Assembly: GCA_963922205.1 (NCBI GenBank)
Contig: CAWUHX010000313.1
Coordinates: 62,001 to 126,000 of the forward strand
DNA: 64,000 nucleotides
Reading direction: 5' to 3'
Source of the DNA: Romanomermis culicivorax
Lineage: Eukaryota > Nematoda > Enoplea > Mermithida > Mermithidae
The notes beneath the pieces were generated by a model, which saw nothing but the letters and a program-made list of their open reading frames with translations, was not told the origin of the DNA and searched no databases. The position numbers and the translations under genes are program-made. Shown here piece after piece: positions 34,794-46,001 of this stretch. Each line of letters starts with the position of its first letter. Position 1 is the stretch's first letter.

Positions 34794-36100
34794 TGTCACC
34801 TGCCGATCAATTTTTCCCAAATGTCATGTGATTTCCATCATGCTGATATTTCATGTTTTTTGCCACTTTCCATTTGACAGTCATTTACTTTTATTTCGTT
34901 TCATTCATTATGTTTTACATGCATTTTGTATGTCATTTTTGTGGCGTTTTTGTTGTTTTTCTTTCCGCAGGTAGGCTACAGTATGCCCCTTTAATCAGAA
35001 CTTCCGCCAAACGAGCTCTATGAGCTCATGGCCATAATTGGAGCATTACATGCACCTCTTATCAGTAAAAACTAGCAATGTTTTTGCGATGCAAAATGAC
35101 TACTTGAGAAGTTTTCATTAAAGACGTTCATATGTTTAGCGTGGGAATGAAACTCATTCTCAATGCTAAAGGTATTCGAACTGGAAAATGTCTATGTGAC
35201 CATAGGCATCTTCTGCACCATTTTCCTCTACAGAAGTTAGCTTGGGCATCATAAGCTCCACCCAGGCCATAATGTATTCCTATGAGGTACTTAAAACGCT
35301 TGTTTCATTAGTTTTGTGCTCATTCTCTGGGTTCAGTGCTCACATCCGACTTTCTCTTTTAGTCCGCATCCACCAATTATTATTTTATAATAAATTTGAA
35401 TATTGGTATTCCCCTTGCATCCCTCGCCCAATTTGCATAAACACCCATCGCCTACCTTGTGCCAGGTACCTGTCCATACCCTTACATCAAATTAAAAGAG
35501 AGTCACCCCGACCTCCTGCCTTCACTAGTCACCAAACAGAGTGGACCATTTCCCCCATTCGCCGATCCCCAATGGAAAAACCAGGGACCCATATCCCTTC
35601 CTCAAATCATAGTTTGAGAAGCAGGACTAGGTAAGTCTTCTCAGGTGTTGAGGGTGTATTTTGGAAAACCATTTTTAAGTCCGTTTTCCCTTGAGTTTTT
35701 CCCTCATTTAAAAGGGCCCTTGTTCCCCTTGGGTAAGGGCTAAAAAGGGGATTTTGGTTTACAATCAGATCCCTCAAATTATTTAATTCCTAGAATGACC
35801 TTTTCCATCTTTCATACTGAATGGGACCAGGGATTGCCACCCCTGACCTGGCGGCATTGTCCATTACTCTACAGCAGCACCCCAGGATGGGACCAGGGTA
35901 CCCTGTAGGCCTTCCTATAGCCAGCAATAGCTGGGTCAGGTTCCGTAAATGAAATAAGCGAGCCACTCAATGGGGTCACAGCATGTCACTCACAGTGAGA
36001 TGGCCGTATTTTTCTATCAATATAGCATGGATTTTTCCAACAATGTGATTGGTCACTTTTCGTCTAATGTGACATGGCTCCAACTTCACTTGATGTGACA
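34794..36100 (+). mobile_element. TGTCAC...GTGACA unit, copy D (complete)
   Basis: Starts TGTCACCTGCCGATCAATTT and ends CTTGATGTGACA, 1307 bp, with all modules of copy A in order. Best single reference for the family in this window. Confidence 0.7.
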
Positions 36101-36507
36101 ATGCACAGCATGCAAATTCTACTGGGGGTCAGCCAGGACGTGGGGGGGGGGGGGTAGTGGAATAATTTTTTTTTTCATTCTTGATAATGAAAAGAAAGGT
36201 CTTAGAAAGATTTTCTAACATCCAAGCAGCATATTCTTACAGATATATTAGTCAGATATGTTAAATAATTTGCTTATACAGCACTTTTCAAACTTTTAAT
36301 GTTACTCTTTCCGAATCAAGTATGTGTTCTTTAAAAAAATTGCTAAACCACAGCATCATGTCCATTTTCATGACGACTTTCTCTTCTCTCTTGATCATTT
36401 TTCTTCATCAACTTCTCAATCATTGCTAGGCGAGTCAAATCTGCTGGGGGTCAGCAAGAATCCGCGGGGGGTCAAAACCCCCCCAAACCCCCCCATGTGC
36501 ATGTATG
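36101..36507 (-). mobile_element. CATACATG/G-tract element with GGGGGTCAG words, copy 1
   Basis: Reverse-complement partner of 57488-57911: GCATGCAAATTCTACTGG at one side, CCCCCATGTGCATGTATG at the other. Inside are AGCATATTCTTACAGATATA-like and TTGATCATTTTTCTTCATCA blocks. It sits between TGTCAC units. Confidence 0.75.
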
Positions 36508-36687
36508 ATTGTCACCCCTAACCTGGTAGCATTGTCCATTATTCTACAGCAGTATCCTCAGAGCAACACCAGAGTGCCTATGGGATCTCCTATAGCCAGT
36601 ACTAGCTGGGTTAGGTTCCCAAAAGTAGGTAAAGGGGCACCCAACTGGTGTCACAGCCTGTCACTCACTGCGACAGGGTCAATTTGA
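36508..36687 (+). mobile_element. TGTCAC...GTGACA unit, copy E (tail fragment)
   Basis: Only the conserved tail from TTGTCACCCCTAACCTGG to GACAGGGTCAATTTGA, immediately before copy F. Confidence 0.6.
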
Positions 36688-37626
36688 TGTCACTTGCTGA
36701 CAAATTTCACCCAATGTCACTTGATTCACATTATGCATTTTCGTTATGTTTTTCATCACTTTTTGCTTTACATTAACTTACATTAATTTTGCGTTTCATT
36801 TTTATATTTTACATGCAATTTCTGTGTGTACTTGTTGTGTTTCGTTTCTGTTTCATTTTCACACTTTTATTTCCATTTCGATTAATTATTTTTCCGTTGC
36901 GCACACAGACTATGGTATGTAACCCGCTAGTCAGAATTTCTGTTAAAGATAAGCTCTCCGAGCTCATTGCTATATTTGGAGCACAATGTGCACCTCTTAT
37001 CAGAAAAAACTAGCGACGTTTCGCAACATGAAACACCTAGTTGGAAATTCTCTCTAGATGAGGTTCATATGTTTAGCATGGAGAGTGAATCTCGCCCCAA
37101 TGCTTGACATAGTGAACTGGAAAATGTCTATGTGACCATAGGCATCTTCTGCAGCAATTTCCGCTGTAGAAGTTAGCTTGGGTGTGTCTTAGCTCCACCC
37201 AAGGCATACTGTAGATTACAGGGCATTTTAAAAGGGCCTGTCTCTTTAGTTTTGCACTCATTTCTGGGCCTAAACCATCTTCTGCGTTTTTAGCTTACAA
37301 CTCCATGTTCCTCAACATCTTTATTATAAATTTACATGTTTTGCCTGTGTCTGCCGCCTTTCTTGATAAATTTACATATTCCCCTTCGGTGTCCCTTGCC
37401 TTCGTATGTTACCGTATTCCAGCCTAGGAGTTTACCCCATGGCCCGTTGATCGAGAATCCCCGTCGCCTCCTGGAAGAACGTTTTGTATCCTTGCTCGCT
37501 GACTCACATCTGCGGACCCTCCACACTGAATCGCTTTCGGATTACCATACCCCCTTCCCCGTCGTCCCTAGGACCCGCGTTTGACCCTTGAACCTGTCCC
37601 CTAGTGTTGAGTACTTTGAGAAGAGG
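36688..37626 (+). mobile_element. TGTCAC...GTGACA unit, copy F (3' cut by copy G)
   Basis: Begins TGTCACTTGCTGACAAATTT and stops at GAGTACTTTGAGAAGAGG, where copy G begins. Hairpin words ACTAGCGACGTTTCGCAACA and TGTTTAGCATGGAGAG are intact. Confidence 0.65.
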
Positions 37627-38199
37627 TGTCACGTGCCAACGAATTTCATTGAACGTCATGTGATTCACATCACATTTTTCTTATGTTTTCGGTTATGTTT
37701 TGTGTTACAGTAATTTGCATCAATTTTATGTTTCATTTTTATAATTTTTACATGCAATTTATGTGTGTACTTTTGTATTTCGTTTCTGTTTCATTTGCGC
37801 ACATTTTATTTCCATTTTGATTTATTATTTTGTTATACACGTGGACTATGGTATGTACCCGCTAGTCAAGAATTTCCGTTAGAGATAAGCTCTCCGAGCT
37901 CGTCACTGTAATTGGAGGACAACGTGCACCTCTTATCAGTAAAAACTAGCGAGGTTTCGCAACGTGAAACGACTAGTTTGAAATTCTCACTAGTTGACGT
38001 TCCTATGTTAAGCATGGAGAGTGAAAACTCGCCCCAATGCTTAACGTTGTGAACTGGAAAATGTCTATGTGACCATAGGCATCTTCTGCAACGATTTCCA
38101 CAGCAGAAGTTAGCTTGGGGCAGTGTTAACTCCGCCCAAGGCATACTGTAGTTTATGGAGCCCTTGAAAAAGGCATGTTTTGTTAGTTTTCCACCCATT
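37627..38199 (+). mobile_element. TGTCAC...GTGACA unit, copy G (5' part)
   Basis: Begins TGTCACGTGCCAACGAATTT. It carries the palindrome ACTAGCGAGGTTTCGCAACG...CGAAACGACTAGT and the TAAGCATGGAGAG hairpin, and is interrupted at 38200 by a TIR element. Confidence 0.65.
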
Positions 38200-39831
38200 T
38201 TCGGCGTTTTGAGGCTGTAACTCTTGTTCTTTACAACAACTAGCGACCACTCAACGATGGGGCTAGGAAAGAACAAAGTTTTAGCTCTTAGAACGGCCAG
38301 AAGGAAAGACAGGTTGACTCAGAAGATATGATTTTTGAGATAAGAAAATTCGTTGAGTGAAAAAAAGTTATTATAATTGGGTCACACTTACACATAGAAG
38401 ATTGGAAAATAAAAAGTAAAGCAAATAAAAATAAAAGTTGAGGCTCAGGAGATAAGCAATGTGATCTGCTAAGTACGGTGTTATATGTGTCAACAGTATA
38501 ATTTTTGGCTTGTTTGGCCGGAAAGGTGAGCAACTTGGCTAGTGCTCAGTGAAGATAAGAAAAATTTTGAAAAAGTGTGTTGACACACATACCGAACACA
38601 GATAAAAAATCACGACCACACTTGACGTCCAGAATAAAGAGTGGACGGTGTACTGTATCTCGTGATCGGAGATCCCGAAACCCTCAGGGGCTGTGAAAAC
38701 CTCATGGGCTGTGATCCTTAAGTAACTGTACCCAGGTATACTGTAGTTAGAGTATGTGCAAATTGCAGTCGTACTGTAACCAAAAGGCCATACCGCCCTA
38801 CAGTAACCTATCCGATCACGCGCAGTGGATGGAGGCCCAAATTAAAGAGAAAATGGAAAAAAGGAAAAAAAGAAAACTCAGAGGAGACTTAGGCAGAATA
38901 CTCTATTTACTTGACTATGGGAATTTATGACTCTTGGGGATCAACTCTGGGGAAAATTTGACACCAGGTTATAGCCGCATAGCATGTGGCCATTAAGGGG
39001 TTGATGGTTCGATGTGTCTTCCCCCTGCGTCTGCAACAGCTGCATCCCTTGCTGTTGCTCTAAGGGGTGGGTGGCCCTCCGGCTCTACCTCTGACAACAG
39101 CAATAGCAATGTAACAGGTTGTTATTGCAGGATGGTGACCGTATGGCACTGTCTTTCTGACGTCTGCAACAGCAGAGGCTTGTGTTGTTTCACTAGGATT
39201 GGTCGGCTATTCCGAGTTCAGTCCTTGATGTCAGCAACAACAATGCACCCTATTGTTGTTCGGAGATGTGAGGCCTTATGAACCGCACATCTGGCGTCTG
39301 CAACAACTGCATCTCATATCATTGCTGTAGGATAACTGGGACTCAGCTATTACCTTATGACGTCAGCCACGGCGATGCTCCATGTTGTTGTAGCAAGGTT
39401 GCTGGCGTTAGGGCCCTATCTACTGATGTCCACAATGATAAGTCTCTATTCCAGTATCGGAATTAAGACTTTACAGTCTTATTCTGGGGTCAGCAACGGC
39501 GATGCCCTATATTGCCGTAAGAAGTCTGTAGTCATAGGCTCTTATTTTTTGGCATACTCACTGCAATACGAGACTATGGCACCTACATCCCAGTTACCTG
39601 AGGTCAGCACCGAGTGCTTGGTGGTGTATATCACATCTTTTGACGTCAGCACCAATTATAATAACTTTTTTTCACCCAATAAATTTTCTTATCTCAAAAA
39701 TCATATCTTCTGAGTCAACCTATCTTTCCTTCTGGACGTTCTGAGAGCTAAAACTTTGTTCTTTTCTAGCCTCATCGTTGAGTGGTCGCTAGTTGTTGTA
39801 AAGAACAAGAGTTACAGCCTCAAAACGCCAT
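38200..39831 (+). mobile_element. TIR element with ~66-bp hairpin repeats
   Basis: The first ~170 bp (GGCGTTTTGAGGCTGTAACT, CAACTAGCGACCACTCAACG, TTAGCTCTTAGAACG, AGATATGATTTTTGAGATAA) return inverted at 39640-39831. Inside, 39020-39640 holds about eight diverged ~66-bp units. It cuts into copy G of the TGTCAC unit. No transposase ORF. Confidence 0.75.
39020..39640 (+). repeat. ~66-bp tandem hairpin units inside the TIR element
   Basis: Units begin G(T/A)C(T/A)GCAACARC. Most contain an internal inverted pair, for example GCAACAGC/GCTGTTGC, AACAACAAT/ATTGTTGTT and GGCGAT/ATTGCC. Starts near 39029, 39095, 39163, 39230, 39296, 39362, 39428 and 39489. Confidence 0.65.
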
Positions 39832-39875
39832 TGCACAAATGATCTCGTAATTCCCGCGCCTCTTCGCCACGCAGC

Positions 39876-39882
39876 TATAAAA
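39876..39882 (+). promoter_or_regulatory. TATA box candidate upstream of gag
   Basis: TATAAAA lies about 170 bp before the gag ATG in a locally GC-rich stretch, at a spacing that would put transcription start near 39908. No boundary of a 5' LTR could be fixed around it, so the assignment is tentative. Confidence 0.35.
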
Positions 39883-40048
39883 GTAACACTTACTTCATTT
39901 TCACAAAATAGAGACACCTAGACGTTCCTGTCACCTTAGTACTAAGCTTAAGCAGACAAGTGAGCCCCTCTCTATTCAGTTTGATCTAATAGCTTCAGAG
40001 GCACGATTATCAGTCTTAGCTACCTTACAGGAAGACGAACTCTCAACT

Positions 40049-41062
40049 ATGAAGTCAGAAGTTGATCTACCTTCACAGATTGAGAGTAAGGTCCAAGCTG
40101 CATTTGAGAATGCCCTTGGACCGCTCAACCAAAAGCTGGAGGCTATGAATGGCAGAAGGCACCCTCCTGTGTCCAGCTTCATGGCCCCTCCTGCCTTTTC
40201 AGGTGCTTTTGGTGAGTCCATAATGGATTTTATATCCCACTTGACCCGCTTCTTTACACTTCAAGGGGTAACAGGAGTGGATCATGCATATAAAATTGCA
40301 TTTTTGGAGTCTTGCCTCACAGGTCCTGCTCTCGCATCCTACGGGGACTTTAGCAGCGGTACTCCGCAGCCTACCTGCTACGAAGAGTTCACGGCTTTTC
40401 TAAGGAGAGACTTTTCAGTAGGGCGTGACTCAGATCTGCATCAGCAGTTGATCCTAGATCGCCTGCAGAAGCCGACTGAGTCAGCGATAGTCTACCTTGA
40501 GCACCTTAAGAGACTGTCCAGGGTGGCTTATCTGGATCTCGCGACTGACGTTAAGGATTTGATTATTAAACCTATCTTTCTGAGAGGGTTGAGACCAGTC
40601 CTTCGAGATGGTATTAAGTTCAGGGAGTTCACAACTCTTGAGGAGACTCTTAAAGCTGCCTGTTATGCAGAATCACAAATTTTTTGGGATGAGATTAGGT
40701 ATACTGCCCCATCTAATGCTGTTTTCTCTTCAGAACAAAGGACCGCCAATAACATCAGGTCAATGTTGAATGAAAGGGGCACCGCTCAACGTCCATCGGC
40801 AAGGCCGTCCGATGAGATTCAACGTTTACAATGGGAGATGGCCCGGCTTATGGCTCATGTTGTCGGACTTATGGCTCAGCCATCGGCGCCGCCTCTGAGA
40901 AATTCAATGCCATCACAGACGCCATCGCCATCGACATGCATCCAAAATGCTGCTGATCGCCCGTCAGGGGCACATTCACAGATGTGCCGGGCCCAACATC
41001 CCGATAGCGCTGGCCCTAGCACAGCCACCGCCACCGGTGCCAGCCGTTGCTATTTTTGTTGA
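40049..41062 (+). CDS. Ty3/gypsy-type Gag of an LTR retrotransposon, stop inside zinc knuckle
   Basis: A 337-codon ORF with a retrotransposon Gag capsid pattern: FSGAFGESIMDFISHLTRF, AFLESCLTGPALASY, CYEEFTAFLRRDFS, FLRGLRPVLRDGIKF, and a charged/Pro-Ser-rich C-terminal part. The frame is open upstream of the ATG back to about 39960. The ORF ends just after CYFC with TGA; reading on in frame gives TRAHLTNGC, completing a C-X2-C-X4-H-X4-C knuckle across the stop (41048-41089). A second TGA follows at 41120. No protease, reverse transcriptase or integrase is seen downstream, so this is a non-autonomous or decayed copy. Codon use is GC-richer than in the surrounding DNA. Confidence 0.8.
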   Translation: MKSEVDLPSQIESKVQAAFENALGPLNQKLEAMNGRRHPPVSSFMAPPAFSGAFGESIMDFISHLTRFFTLQGVTGVDHAYKIAFLESCLTGPALASYGDFSSGTPQPTCYEEFTAFLRRDFSVGRDSDLHQQLILDRLQKPTESAIVYLEHLKRLSRVAYLDLATDVKDLIIKPIFLRGLRPVLRDGIKFREFTTLEETLKAACYAESQIFWDEIRYTAPSNAVFSSEQRTANNIRSMLNERGTAQRPSARPSDEIQRLQWEMARLMAHVVGLMAQPSAPPLRNSMPSQTPSPSTCIQNAADRPSGAHSQMCRAQHPDSAGPSTATATGASRCYFC

Positions 41063-41290
41063 ACGAGGGCGCACCTGACTAACGGATGTGAGAGACCCTG
41101 CCTGCATTGCCGAAAATTATGAGTGCACAGGGCCAGGGCCTGCCGGAATAGAAATTCAACATTGTCTGGTGAGACTAACTTTGGTAATTCTGGTTACTCT
41201 CCTCAGGGGGCAAGTGGAAATTTACGGCGTTATGCTAATCCAACTCCTCACGGGTAGGGAACCAATATCCGTCACCCCCATGGCAAAATA
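41063..41290 (+). pseudogene. Gag remnant beyond the premature stop
   Basis: In the gag frame the sequence continues with the second half of the CCHC knuckle and a Cys-His-Cys tail (CERPCLHC), then TGA, then residues rich in Gly, Asn, Ser and Pro up to a further TGA. This is the expected C-terminal tail of a Gag, broken by at least two stops. Confidence 0.5.
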
Positions 41291-41292
41291 AT

Positions 41293-42386
41293 GCCGTAGG
41301 GGCTACCGACGGTCTTCTCCACCCAGATCTGTTTGATCTAGATGATGAAGTTCTGGCTGAACATCTGGCGGATCACTCACAACTGTGTTATCCTGTCTGT
41401 GTAATCAGTATTGGGTTTTTAGCTGCGGCAGTGGTGTTGACGACTCCGTTGTCGGCTTTGCTGCGGCCGCCGCCGAACTACGCGACGCTGGTCAAGGTAA
41501 ACCCGTCAAGGACACCAAAAAGACTGGCGAGGTCAGCGTAATCACGTCGTATCCACCGACGGAAGGTACACCGGCGCCCCCCACACGTGTTATCGCCCAA
41601 GGACTGCCGCCTGGAATTCCCATGGACTCCGCGTTGTAGGTCGTCGGTCAAATGGAATCAATAAATCTGCTATGTAAACTACCTTCTTTTTCTGACATTT
41701 CAGGTCTGGAGATCAGATATCCTTATAAGTCAACAGCATCAATGATTTCTTGTTTACAGATTCCTCATCCGTCACTGATGCGATGCGGGCCGTTGGGTCA
41801 ACGGATTTGGCCAAAAAGTATCTGCACCTCCCATCGGTGCTACTCAATGAGCCGTTCGAGGTTGAGGCGCTTATGACCCCCGACGTGGTGCTATCGGCGC
41901 CAGCAGCGTTGCGGATTTTGGGACCTGACGTCGCTCGAGTTTATCGCCGATGGAACTATTCGTGCCACCCCGGTGGACAAGATCCTGTTGGATGGTGAAC
42001 CGTCATTGCCGGCAGTGGAGGCCATCCGCCAGGCTGTGGAGGAAGCCAGTCGCAAAGTGCGGTCTACAGCTGTTGTTGCCACGTCACTGACAACAAGGAC
42101 AATGGCAGCCCAAACACTGGCGGCAATTGCTCAACAGCAACCAATCACCAACACCTTTGGAGAACGGTTGCGCGCCGTCAACAACGACATCAGCGTCATC
42201 GAGGCCTTGCCATTTACGACGGCAACCGTCCTGCGGTCCCTGAAGATTGGTGTTCTTCGCGAAGTCAACCCGTGTGGAGGCTTGGTCATCGACTTCCCGG
42301 AGAGGACCCAGTATTGTCCGACAACGATGACAACGAAGAATGAAGCTGCCCGACAGGTGAAAACTGTAAATTTTGGTGTATATTAA
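41293..42386 (+). pseudogene. Coding-like GC-rich patch of unknown origin, frame-disrupted
   Basis: Between gag and the next repeat lie overlapping open frames with coding-like composition and no recognised domain. One frame reads GLLHPDLFDLDDEVLAEHL from about 41300. After a possible acceptor TTTACAG at 41759, another reads SSVTDAMRAVGSTDLAKKYL up to about 41940. A different frame then continues as [19 protein letters not shown] to NEAARQ, ending at GTGAAA (possible donor, about 42355). A one-base shift separates the last two blocks. It may be a host gene fragment carried by the retroelement, or degraded retroelement sequence. Confidence 0.35.
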
Positions 42387-42410
42387 GAGCACCGTTTGTA
42401 AATAGTTTGT

Positions 42411-43116
42411 TTCTGCAGCGATTTCTGCTGCAGAAGTTAGCTTGGGGGAGTGTTAACTCAGCCCAAGGCATACTGTAGTTTATGGAGCCCTTTAAAAGGG
42501 CATGTTTTGTTAGTTTTTCACTCATTTTTGGGCCTAACTGTTGTTGCGTCTTTTAGCCTGCATCTTCCATTTGCCGTTTGTCGCCTTTATTATTATATTT
42601 TTATATTTCAACTGCATTGGCCACTCGTCGAATAGATTTGCATACTCTCACCTCCGGCCTTCCTTTATGTTACCAGTTACAGTAACCTGACCGTATGAGC
42701 TCACCCCCGTCGCCATTGATCGAGAACCCCCGTGGCCCTACCCGAGGAAACGCTTGATACTGCCGCCTGCAGACCCGCAGCCGCATTACCGTTTAGGCCG
42801 AATCACTCTGTATTCCCGTACCTGCTCACCGCCATCCATAGGACCCACGCTTTGACCCCAGAACCTGTCCCCCAGCGCCGAGTACTTTGAGAAAAGAATT
42901 TAGTGAGTCTTCTCAGGGGTTATTATTGTTGAGGGTATATTTGTGGGAATCCTCCTTAAGCTAGTTTTCCCTTGAGAGTATCCTCAGTTGAGAAAGCCCA
43001 CCGACCCTTAAAGTCAGGGCTAATTAGGGGATTTGGGTTAACAATCAGGTCCCCTACAGTACGCCATTCTGCGAATGGCACCGTCCTTCATTCTCTGTGA
43101 ATGAGGACCAGGGATG
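42411..43116 (+). mobile_element. TGTCAC...GTGACA unit, copy H (internal part)
   Basis: Starts inside the unit at TTCTGCAGCGATTTCTGC. It runs through AGTTAGCTTGGGGGAGTGTT, TTTAAAAGGGCATGTTTTGT and TTAGTGAGTCTTCTCAGGGG to GAGGACCAGGGATG. Confidence 0.65.
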
Positions 43117-44068
43117 TTAGTTAGCTTGGGGGAGTGTTAACTCCGCCCAAGGCATACTGTAGCTTACGGGGCCCTTTAAAAGGGCTTGTTTTGTCAATTT
43201 TGTGTCTTGTCTTCAACTCTAATCGCCTTGTTGTGTTTCACAGCCTGTGTCCCGCGTTTGCCTTGCATCCTCTTTATTATAATTTACATATTTCATCTGC
43301 ATTCACTGCCCGTCAAATAAATTTACATATTTCGCCTTCCGTCTCCCTTGCATTGCCAGTTACCATAACCCAACCGTAGGAGTTTAGCCCCCGTTGCCGT
43401 TGATGGAGAACCCCCGTCGCCTCCCCGAGTAATTGCTTGATACCGTCACTCGCCGACCCGCATTCACATTACCCTCCACACCAAATCATTATGGATTCCC
43501 GTACCTGCTCACCGCCATCCATTGGACCCACGCTTTGACCCTTGAACCCGTCGTCCAGCGCCGAGTACTTTGAGAAGAGGATTTAGTGAGTCTTCTCAGG
43601 GGTTATTGTTGTTGAGGGTATATTTGTGGGAGTCTCCCCTAAGCTAGTTTCCCTTGGAAGTACCCTCAGTTGAGAAAGCCCTCAGACCCTTAAGGTCAGG
43701 GCCAATAAGGGAATTTAGGTTAACAATCGGGTCCCCTACAGTATGCCATTCTGGGAATGGCACCGTCCCTCATTCCCAGTGAATGAGGACTAGGGAATGG
43801 CACCCCTGACCCGGCCTCGTTGTCCATTATTCTACAGCAGAACCCAAGGACAAGACCGAGGTACATCATAGGTTTACCTGTGGTAGTACCAGCTGGGTTA
43901 GGTTCCTGAACTGAATATATAAACGGAGCCACCCAATGGGGTCACAGCATGTCACTTGCAGTGTCATGGCCATATTACCTATGGGATACGGTATGGGTTT
44001 TCCCATCAATGTGACTGATCACCAATCTACTTAATGTGACATGGCTCCCAATTTCAGTTAATGTGACA
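43117..44068 (+). mobile_element. TGTCAC...GTGACA unit, copy I (5' truncated, intact 3' end)
   Basis: Restarts at TTAGTTAGCTTGGGGGAGTG and ends TTCAGTTAATGTGACA. Confidence 0.65.
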
Positions 44069-44559
44069 GAGGATTTAGTGAGTCTTCTCAGGGGTTATTA
44101 CTGTTGAGGGTATATTTATGGGAATCCTCCTTAAGCCAATTTTCCCTTGAGAGTATTCTCAGTTAGAAAAGCCCTTGAACCCCTAGGGTCAGGGCAATAG
44201 GGGGATTTAGATTGACAATCGGGTCCCCTACAGTAAGCCGTTCCATGAATGGCTCAGTCCCTCATTCTAGTGAATGAGGACTAGGGATTGCCACCCCTGA
44301 CCCGGCGGCGTTGTCCATTATTCTACAGCTGAACCCTAGGACAAGGCCGAGGTACACCATAGGTTTTGCTGTGGTAGTACCAGCTGGGTTAGGTTCCTGC
44401 ACTGACTGCCCAAACGGAGCCACCCAATGGGGTCACAGCATGTCACTCACAGAGTCATGGCCGTATTTCCTACGAGATATGGTATGGGTTTTTCCCATCA
44501 ATGTGACTGATCACCAATTCAGTTCATGTGACATGGCTCCAAAGTCAATTAATGTGACA
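44069..44559 (+). mobile_element. TGTCAC...GTGACA unit, copy J (3' third)
   Basis: Starts GAGGATTTAGTGAGTCTTCT directly after the GTGACA of copy I and ends CAATTAATGTGACA. It is a tandem duplication of the last ~490 bp. Confidence 0.65.
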
Positions 44560-45759
44560 TTGATATGGTTTCTTCCATCAATGTGGCTAGGAAATAACGT
44601 TTCCATCCAACCAGGACCTCACTCACCACCTGATGTGACAATGGCATTTTTTCGAAAAATATGTGGATCCTTTTTTTCATCTTAAAAATTTTCATCTTAA
44701 GTTGCAGCTTTTTCATGCTTAGCACGATCAACTAACTACAGACAAAAGCTGCCAATAATTCATCCGAGTTGGCCGATTATTGCAGCTACTCGGCCGTTTC
44801 TGATCTTGGCTGATGTAGGTGCCCCAGACTGGCAAAAAGAAAATTTCAATTTTCATCACGAAAAAAATATTTTTATTCGGAAAAAATTTCTTTTCGGCCA
44901 AAATCTTTTTTCTGTTCTAAATTTTTTTTCTGCTCTGAAGTGAAAATTTTCTAGCATAAACTATCTTTTTCTCTAGAAAAGATTTTTTTTTTTGCGAAAA
45001 AATTTTTTCTTGACGAAAAATTTTTTTTTGATTTTGCCGGTCTCGATCGCCGTACGTACGAGCTTTCATTGTAATTTAAGGGCGACAATCGACTTTATAA
45101 ATCTGGATAATGTGTTATGCCCGTTTCCGTTCCGCCTGATTTTAATTTATTCGGGGTGTAAGATCCAAGTATATATTTTTAAAAGTGTTTTGATAAATAA
45201 ACTATTTTCACTGTAGTAATTGAAAAATTTAACCGGTTGTGCGGGCACGCAGGTTTTTTTTTGTGCCAAAACATAGTTTTTGGCAAGAAAAATTTGCAAT
45301 GGCACAAAAAATTTTGGGCGTTTGTGCCAATTAGCACAAATTTTTTGACTGGTCGGAGGCCGAATTTTCTTGATTTTTAGTAATTTTAGGGGCTGAAAAT
45401 GCAAAATTTTTTGGCGCTGCGCGCCGAGTCTATAACACTGTTTTTTTTTCCCAAATCGTGCTTTTTGGGGAAAAAAAATTCGGGAAGGTGAAAAAAATTT
45501 TGGGCTCTTTCCCATTTGGGGAAGAAAATTTTGGGGATCGGATACAGAAAAGATGCATTTTGGTGCATTTTAGAAGGTCATAATCTCAAAATTTTCCGGC
45601 GCATCGCGCCGATTAACTTTAATAATCATTGTTATGCATTACTTAGCTCAGGCGCGGCTTTTAGCACGTCTACCTTCATTTATCATATAATCTATAATAG
45701 TTTTCATCATCTTGAACGGGTTATCTCATGTTTTCATTGGTCATCTTCAATATTTTATC
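44560..45759. other. AT-rich intergenic DNA
   Basis: Contains GAAAAAATTTTTT alternations and TTTTGCCGGTCTCG (44800-45050), as at 31.2 kb. A stretch from 45230 ends in the first GGCGC(A)TCGCGCC hairpin near 45597. No gene recognised. Confidence 0.4.
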
Positions 45760-46001
45760 CATACCTGTAAGACCTCCGACCAGTTGGGGGGGGGGGGGGT
45801 AAATCCGAAATTTTGGGGGGGGGTAGGAAAAAGTCGAAATTTTTCCCAAAAAAGGCCAAAAAACATACACTTTTTGGCAAATTTTTTTACTTTTTTCCCA
45901 ACTGGGGAGGGGTTGGGGGGGGGGAAATGATTTTGGGTATAGGGTTGGCCGAGTTGGGGGGGGGGGGGGGGTCCCCCCAACCCCCCCCAAGTACAGGTAT
46001 G
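45760..46001 (+). mobile_element. CATACCTGTAAGAC G-tract element, copy 1
   Basis: Ends CATACCTGTAAGACC / AAGTACAGGTATG. Runs of 9-13 G at both sides surround CGAAATTTTTCCCAAAAAAG and CATACACTTTTTGGC. Confidence 0.8.

Noticed and set aside
41060..41062. Selenocysteine reading of the gag TGA
   Set aside because: No SECIS-like structure was seen and another TGA follows shortly; decay or simple readthrough are simpler.
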